NCBI GenBank assembly: GCA_038258095.1
Contig: JBBSQE010000051.1
Location: forward strand, 1 to 15,959
Direction of reading: 5' to 3'
DNA from: JBBSQE01 sp038258095
GTDB taxonomy: Bacteria > Actinomycetota > Thermoleophilia > Solirubrobacterales > 70-9
Length of the DNA: 15,959 nucleotides
Part shown: positions 12,107-15,959 of the stretch, in pieces
Layout: every line of letters starts with the position of its first letter
Position numbering within the stretch: position 1 is the stretch's first letter
The notes under the pieces: generated by a model
Databases searched by the model: none
What the model saw: only the letters and a program-made list of their open reading frames with translations
Told to the model about the DNA's origin: nothing
Made by a program: the position numbers and the translations under genes

Positions 12107-13410
12107 GCGGCGCTCCGTCAGCACGCCGTGTCCTCGTGACCGGCCTCGCCAGCTACTGGGGCGGACGGCTCGCGCAGGCACTGGAGTCGTTCCCCGAGGT
12201 CGAGACGATCGTGGGGGTCGACACCCGTGAGCCGACCCGGGAGCTCGAGCGCACGGAATACGTGAAGGTGGGCACCCAGCACTCGCTGATCGAGCGGATC
12301 GTCAGGGCCGCGGACATCGACACGGTCATCGACACGAGGCTCGTGGTCGACTCGATCGCGGCGTCGCGAGCGCGGGCCCACGAGAACAACGTCATCGGCA
12401 CCCTCAACATCCTCGCCGCCTGCACGGGAGCCGAATCCCCGGTGCGCCGGCTCGTCTTCAAGAGCTCGGCCCACTGGTACGGGTGCCGGCAGGACGACCC
12501 AGCTTTCTTCACGGAGCAGATGAGCCGCAGCCACCCTCCCGCGACCTCGATCGAGCGCGACGTCATCGAGGCCGAGGCGGCGGTCTCGGACTTCGCCGAC
12601 AAGCACGACGACGTCACGGTGTCGGTCCTGCGGTTCGCGAACGTTCTGGGCCCCGACGTCGAGACATCGCACACCCGCCTCTTCTCGCTGCCGGTCACCC
12701 CGATGATCCTCGGCTTCGACCCCCGCTACCAGTTCGTGCACGAGGACGATGTCGTCCACGCTCTCGAGCACGCCGCCTTCAACGACCTGCCCGGCACCTA
12801 CAACGTCGCGGCCGACGGGGTGCTCGCGCTCTCTGAGGTGATCGGCCTCCTCGGCAAGCGCCCGGCGCCGGTCCTTCCCCCGTGGGGCACGGGGCTTGCC
12901 ACCGCGGCGATGCGCCGGTTCGGGTTCAGGGTCCCGGAGGAGATGCTGGGCCAGCTCCGCTTCGGACGGGGCCTCGACAACCGCATGGTGAAGGCTGCGG
13001 GGTTCCGCTTCGAATACACCTCGCGTGAGACGGTCCTCCGCCTCGCCGAACACCTGCGCCTCAGCCCGGTTCTGTCCGGGGCGCGTGAGCCGTATCGCTA
13101 CGAGCGCGAGGTCGAGGAGTTCCTGCGCTGGAGCCCGCACGTGCGCCGAGAGCGGCCGCCGGCCGACAGCGTGGGTCCCGAGGATGCCGCGATGTTCGAT
13201 CCGTCGCCGCCCGTCGCATCCTCGGCGACTCTGAGCGACGAGACGGCAACGCCCGATCCAGGGCTGCTCGACGCCGAGGAGGTGATCGCCCTTCTCGCCC
13301 ACCTCGAAGCCGATGATCTCGAGCGCCTCGAGCACCTCGAGCGCTCAGGCCAGGCTCGCGCGGCGGTCCTCGAGGCGATCGCCGGAGCCCGCGGCGACAG
13401 CTACACCTAG
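12103..13410 (+). CDS. NAD-dependent epimerase/dehydratase-like protein with C-terminal helical tail
   Basis: The 435-residue protein is an extended SDR-like Rossmann protein: VLVTGLASYWGGRLAQALE (10-28) binds the nucleotide, with Asp in IVGVDTREPTRE and VVDSIAASRARAHENNVIGTLNILAAC following. In place of the usual SPYAxSK there is SIERDVIEAEAAV, so the YXXXK catalytic pair appears absent although the serine motif FKSSAHWYG is present. Residues 346-395 are a Pro/acidic linker, and the tail LDAEEVIALLAHLEADDL...LEHLERSGQAR resembles a small helical domain (DUF8129-like, from memory) found in actinobacterial lipid-droplet proteins. ATG 12103 overlaps the acyltransferase stop. A role together with it is likely; the reaction is unknown. 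Confidence 0.82.
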   Translation: MSGAPSARRVLVTGLASYWGGRLAQALESFPEVETIVGVDTREPTRELERTEYVKVGTQHSLIERIVRAADIDTVIDTRLVVDSIAASRARAHENNVIGTLNILAACTGAESPVRRLVFKSSAHWYGCRQDDPAFFTEQMSRSHPPATSIERDVIEAEAAVSDFADKHDDVTVSVLRFANVLGPDVETSHTRLFSLPVTPMILGFDPRYQFVHEDDVVHALEHAAFNDLPGTYNVAADGVLALSEVIGLLGKRPAPVLPPWGTGLATAAMRRFGFRVPEEMLGQLRFGRGLDNRMVKAAGFRFEYTSRETVLRLAEHLRLSPVLSGAREPYRYEREVEEFLRWSPHVRRERPPADSVGPEDAAMFDPSPPVASSATLSDETATPDPGLLDAEEVIALLAHLEADDLERLEHLERSGQARAAVLEAIAGARGDSYT

Positions 13411-13472
13411 GACCTTTCCGCAGGGCGGCTTGCAAATCCGTGGTTCTCGCCCGGCCCGACGGCCCCGCTCCC

Positions 13473-13478
13473 TACACT
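13473..13478 (+). promoter_or_regulatory. Candidate -10 box for the L,D-transpeptidase gene
   Basis: TACACT ends 19 bases before the ATG, leaving room for a short leader with the AGGGG Shine-Dalgarno at 13487-13491. No matching -35 was found at 16-18 bases. Confidence 0.35.
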
Positions 13479-13497
13479 TTGACGCCAGGGGATTCGC

Positions 13498-14601
13498 ATG
13501 ACTGACGCTGACGACACCGGCACCCACGAGGGATACGCGGCGCCCGAGACCGAGCCGGGCCGTCGCCGCTGGCCGATCGTTGCGCTCCTCGCGCTCATCC
13601 TCCTGCTCGTCGGCGGGGCGTTCGGCGCTTACGCCTACGACAACTCCAAGAAGGACCAGATCGCTGATGGCATCACCGCCGCCGGCGTCGATATCGGCGG
13701 TCTCACCGGACCCGAGGCGACCGCGCTCCTCCAGCGCAAGCTGATCAAGCCCCTCCGTGGCCCCGTCCGTGTGACCTTCGACGGTGATCAGTGGACCCTT
13801 GCCGGCAAGAAGCTGGGGGTGCGGGCCGACATCGACGGAATGGTGGAGCAGGCGCTCGCCGATAGCCGCGAAGGCAGCTTCCCCGGACGGCTGGTCCGCG
13901 AGATCGGCGGCGGCGAGGTCGACAAGCACATCTCCTCCGAGGTCCACTATTCGCAGGCGGCGATCAACCGGTTCGTTCGCCACGTCGCCAGCAAGATCAA
14001 CCGCGATCCCGTCGATGCGTCCGTCAGCCCCTCGGCCGACTCGCTCAACGTCGTCACCGGCAAGCCCGGCCGCAAGGTCCGCGACGTGCAGCTCACCCGC
14101 AAGCTGAACGCGGCGGTGAAGCAGCGCGGCAAAGACCGGACGGTGGTCGCCGTCGTCCACTCGACCAAGCCCGAGATCACGACCAACGAGGTCGCGCAGA
14201 AGTACCCGGCCTACATCACCGTCGACCAGGCGACCTTCACGGCTCGTCTGTGGAAGAGCCTGAAGCTCGTCAAAAGCTACCCGATCGCGGTCGGCCAGCC
14301 CGCCTACCCGACCCCGTACGGGCTCTTCTCGATCCAGGACAAGCAGGTGGATCCCGTGTGGAGCGTTCCCAACTCCCCCTGGGCCGGTGAGCTCGCCGGC
14401 ACCGTCGTCGAGGGAGGGACCGAGGCGAACCCGCTGAAGGCGCGCTGGATGGGCGTGACCAACGGCGTCGGCTTCCATGGGACCTCCGAGGATTCCTCGG
14501 TTGGGACCGCCGCATCCCACGGCTGCATGCGGATGCACGTCTCCGACGTGATCGATCTCTACGACCGGACTCCGGTCGGCACTCCCGTCTACATCGGCTG
14601 A
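13498..14601 (+). CDS. L,D-transpeptidase with YoaR/VanW-type peptidoglycan-binding domain
   Basis: This enzyme would make 3-3 cross-links or attach proteins to peptidoglycan outside the membrane. The 367 residues are a short basic-ended cytoplasmic head (1-22), one transmembrane anchor (about 24-47, WPIVALLALILLLVGGAFGAY), a putative PG-binding type 4 (YoaR/VanW-like) region (about 60-190), and a YkuD catalytic domain. Active-site residues are His327 (GVGFHGT) and Cys343 (SHGCMRM). AGGGG lies 6 bases before the ATG. It stands alone with its own likely promoter. The annotation is secure; its exact role (cross-linking or other) is inferred from the family. Confidence 0.93.
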   Translation: MTDADDTGTHEGYAAPETEPGRRRWPIVALLALILLLVGGAFGAYAYDNSKKDQIADGITAAGVDIGGLTGPEATALLQRKLIKPLRGPVRVTFDGDQWTLAGKKLGVRADIDGMVEQALADSREGSFPGRLVREIGGGEVDKHISSEVHYSQAAINRFVRHVASKINRDPVDASVSPSADSLNVVTGKPGRKVRDVQLTRKLNAAVKQRGKDRTVVAVVHSTKPEITTNEVAQKYPAYITVDQATFTARLWKSLKLVKSYPIAVGQPAYPTPYGLFSIQDKQVDPVWSVPNSPWAGELAGTVVEGGTEANPLKARWMGVTNGVGFHGTSEDSSVGTAASHGCMRMHVSDVIDLYDRTPVGTPVYIG

Positions 14602-14650
14602 CCTGACACACGGCGCAGGCATGCGCGTGCCGGTGCCGAAAGGCGCTGCG

Positions 14651-15538
14651 ATGACATGGGAAGACGCCATGAGCGGTTTCGACCGGGATCTCGGTGCCCG
14701 CAGCGCCGCCGAGCGCACACGGCGGGCCTACGGAGCCGACCTCGACCACTTCGCAGCCTGGTCTGAGGCTCGCGGACTCGGACCTCTCGACGTCGGGCAT
14801 CGCGACGCCCGCCGCTACGGCGCCTCGCTCTCCTCGGGTGGCGCCGCGCCCACAACCGTGGCCCGCAAGCTGGCCGCAATCCGCTCCTTCTATGCCTTTC
14901 TGGTCCGAACCGAGCGTGCGACCCACAACCCCGTGGAGCTCGTCTCCAGCCCCAAGCGCTCCAGCAAGCTCCCGCGCGTCCTCTCAGCGGAGCAGATGAC
15001 CTCGATGCTGGAGCGGATCCCGTCGAGCACGCCGCTCGACATGCGCGACAGAGCGATGTTGGAGCTGACCTATTCCGCGGGCCTTCGGTGTTCGGAGCTG
15101 ATCGGCCTTGACGTGGAGAGCCTGGACTTCGATGGCGAGCGCGTGCGGGTGATGGGCAAGGGACAGAAGGAGCGGATCGTGCCGATGGGGGAGCCGGCTC
15201 AGCGGAGCGTCGAGGAATACCTGGCTCGAGGACGGGCGATCCTTGCCGACGATCCCGCCGAGCAGGCCCTCTTCGTCTCCCGCAACGGACGCAGGTTGTC
15301 TCCCTCGGACATCGCCCGCCGACTCAACCTGCGGGTGCGTGAGGCAGCGCTCGCCGGCGGGATCTCGCCCCACTCGCTGCGCCACTCGTTCGCGACCCAT
15401 CTGCTCGAGGGCGGCGCCGACCTGCGCTCGATCCAGGAGCTGCTCGGACACGCCTCGATTTCGACCACCCAGGTGTACACGCGCGTCGACACCGCCCGGC
15501 TCCGCGATCAGTACGCCCGCAACCACCCGCGCGCATGA
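14651..15538 (+). CDS. xerC/xerD: XerC/XerD-type tyrosine recombinase
   Basis: Tyrosine recombinases of this type resolve chromosome dimers at dif. The 295-residue protein has an N-terminal SAM-like core-binding domain (MTWEDAMSGF...RTRRAYGADLDHFAAW) and the catalytic residues, numbered from 14651: Arg146 (GLRCSEL), Lys170 (GKGQKER), His241 and Arg244 (HSLRHSFATH), His267 (LLGHASIST) and Tyr276 (TQVYTRV). All six expected positions are present. ATG 14651 is preferred over 14621 because AAAGG stands 7 bases before it and it gives the usual N-terminus. Whether it is XerC or XerD cannot be told here. The neighbours (dprA upstream, a sigma gene downstream) match the actinobacterial order. Confidence 0.93.
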   Translation: MTWEDAMSGFDRDLGARSAAERTRRAYGADLDHFAAWSEARGLGPLDVGHRDARRYGASLSSGGAAPTTVARKLAAIRSFYAFLVRTERATHNPVELVSSPKRSSKLPRVLSAEQMTSMLERIPSSTPLDMRDRAMLELTYSAGLRCSELIGLDVESLDFDGERVRVMGKGQKERIVPMGEPAQRSVEEYLARGRAILADDPAEQALFVSRNGRRLSPSDIARRLNLRVREAALAGGISPHSLRHSFATHLLEGGADLRSIQELLGHASISTTQVYTRVDTARLRDQYARNHPRA

Positions 15539-15584
15539 ACCGCACCGGGCGAAGGATGCGAGAAGGGCGCGGCGAAGCTGGATT

Positions 15585-15613
15585 TTGCCCGCAAACTGCG
15601 GCAGACATAGACT
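15585..15613 (+). promoter_or_regulatory. Sigma-70-like promoter for the FliA/WhiG sigma gene
   Basis: TTGCCC (15585-15590), a 17-base spacer and TAGACT (15608-15613) form a clear promoter. The expected start near 15620 leaves a leader of about 29 bases with AGGGG at 15636-15640. A small imperfect palindrome (15586-15603, stem of seven pairs with one bulge) covers the -35 and spacer and could be an operator. Confidence 0.6.
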
Positions 15614-15648
15614 TGAGCTGAGGGAAATTGGAAACAGGGGTAAAAGAG

Positions 15649-15959
15649 GTGGAGCTTCGCGATCTCTGGAGTCGCTACAAGAGCGACGGGGACACGCGTG
15701 CGCGCGAGCGCCTTGTCGTCGCCTACTCGCCGATGGTCAAGTTCGTCGCCGGCAGGCTCGGCGCCGGCCTTCCGTCCCACGTAGATGACGCCGACCTGAT
15801 CTCCTACGGCCTGGTCGGGCTGATCGGCGCGATCGAGCGCTTCGAGCCCGAGCGGGGGATCAAATTCGAGACCTTCGCGATGACCCGGATCCGCGGCTCG
15901 ATCATCGACGAACTGCGTTCGCTCGACTGGGTGCCGCGCTCGGTCCGCTCTCGCGCGCG
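15649..15959 (+). CDS. RNA polymerase sigma factor, FliA/WhiG family (3' partial)
   Basis: This is the 5' end of a sigma-28-type factor; the gene runs off the window. The 103 visible residues give RERLVVAYSPMVKFVAGRLG (region 1.2/2.1), ADLISYGLVGLIGAIERFEPERGIKFETFAMTRIRGSIIDELRSLDWVPRS (region 2), the FliA/WhiG pattern. GTG 15649 is chosen as start because AGGGG lies 8 bases before it; a TTG at 15628 would add seven residues with worse spacing. In Streptomyces whiG sits between dprA and rpsB, which fits this position. Whether it acts in motility or development cannot be told from this part. Confidence 0.92.
   Translation, partial: MELRDLWSRYKSDGDTRARERLVVAYSPMVKFVAGRLGAGLPSHVDDADLISYGLVGLIGAIERFEPERGIKFETFAMTRIRGSIIDELRSLDWVPRSVRSRA

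Noticed and set aside
12118..13335. Minus-strand frame of 405 codons over the epimerase-like gene
   Set aside because: Shadow frame; Arg/Glu/Asp/Leu-rich with no recognisable domain.
14621..14650. Upstream ATG for the Xer recombinase
   Set aside because: It has poor Shine-Dalgarno spacing and adds ten residues not typical of the family; ATG 14651 is better supported.
13345..14718. Minus-strand frame of 457 codons over the L,D-transpeptidase
   Set aside because: Antisense shadow of a gene with intact catalytic motifs; no motif of its own.

Overview
The window is high-GC actinobacterial DNA with dense, mostly co-directional genes. Gene order and protein flavour (DprA with a CLECLRR N-terminus, RNase HII with an RRLFAFDR leader, a FliA/WhiG-type sigma factor after a Xer recombinase) suggest the Thermoleophilia/Solirubrobacterales side of Actinobacteria. 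That placement is inference; no rRNA or long marker gene is present to prove it.

Region 1 (1-3684, + strand) is the conserved translation/secretion cluster: the 3' end of ffh, then rpsP, khpA, trmD, rplS, lepB and rnhB. rimM, normally between khpA and trmD, is absent here. rplS carries a long acidic repeat-rich tail. lepB and rnhB have no ordinary start codon where homology expects one. Inverted repeats lie after ffh and in front of rplS.

Region 2 (3698-6828) continues the actinobacterial order: yraN on the minus strand, then comM and dprA overlapping by ATGA. A strong hairpin lies between the divergent yraN and comM. dprA, comM and rnhB are DNA-processing genes.

Region 3 (6843-14601) is a block inserted into the dprA-whiG(-rpsB) order known from other Actinobacteria. 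It holds thiD, a small protein ending in GGCC, a membrane-anchored protein of unknown function, ilvD, a minus-strand alpha/beta hydrolase, an acyltransferase/epimerase-like pair overlapping by ATGA, and an L,D-transpeptidase. The two unknown genes at 7690-8499 are the best candidate for an undescribed system. The small protein has a ubiquitin-like C-terminal tail, and its neighbour belongs to a pattern I associate with it, but no E1 or protease gene is visible here.

Region 4 (14651-15959) returns to the conserved order: a XerC/D recombinase and the 5' part of a FliA/WhiG sigma gene behind a clear sigma-70-like promoter.

Several genes lack a good Shine-Dalgarno and instead have a TANNNT hexamer 6-12 bases before the start codon. 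This suggests leaderless or near-leaderless transcripts. No tRNA, rRNA, CRISPR array or insertion sequence was seen. No stretch over 300 bases lacks a gene.
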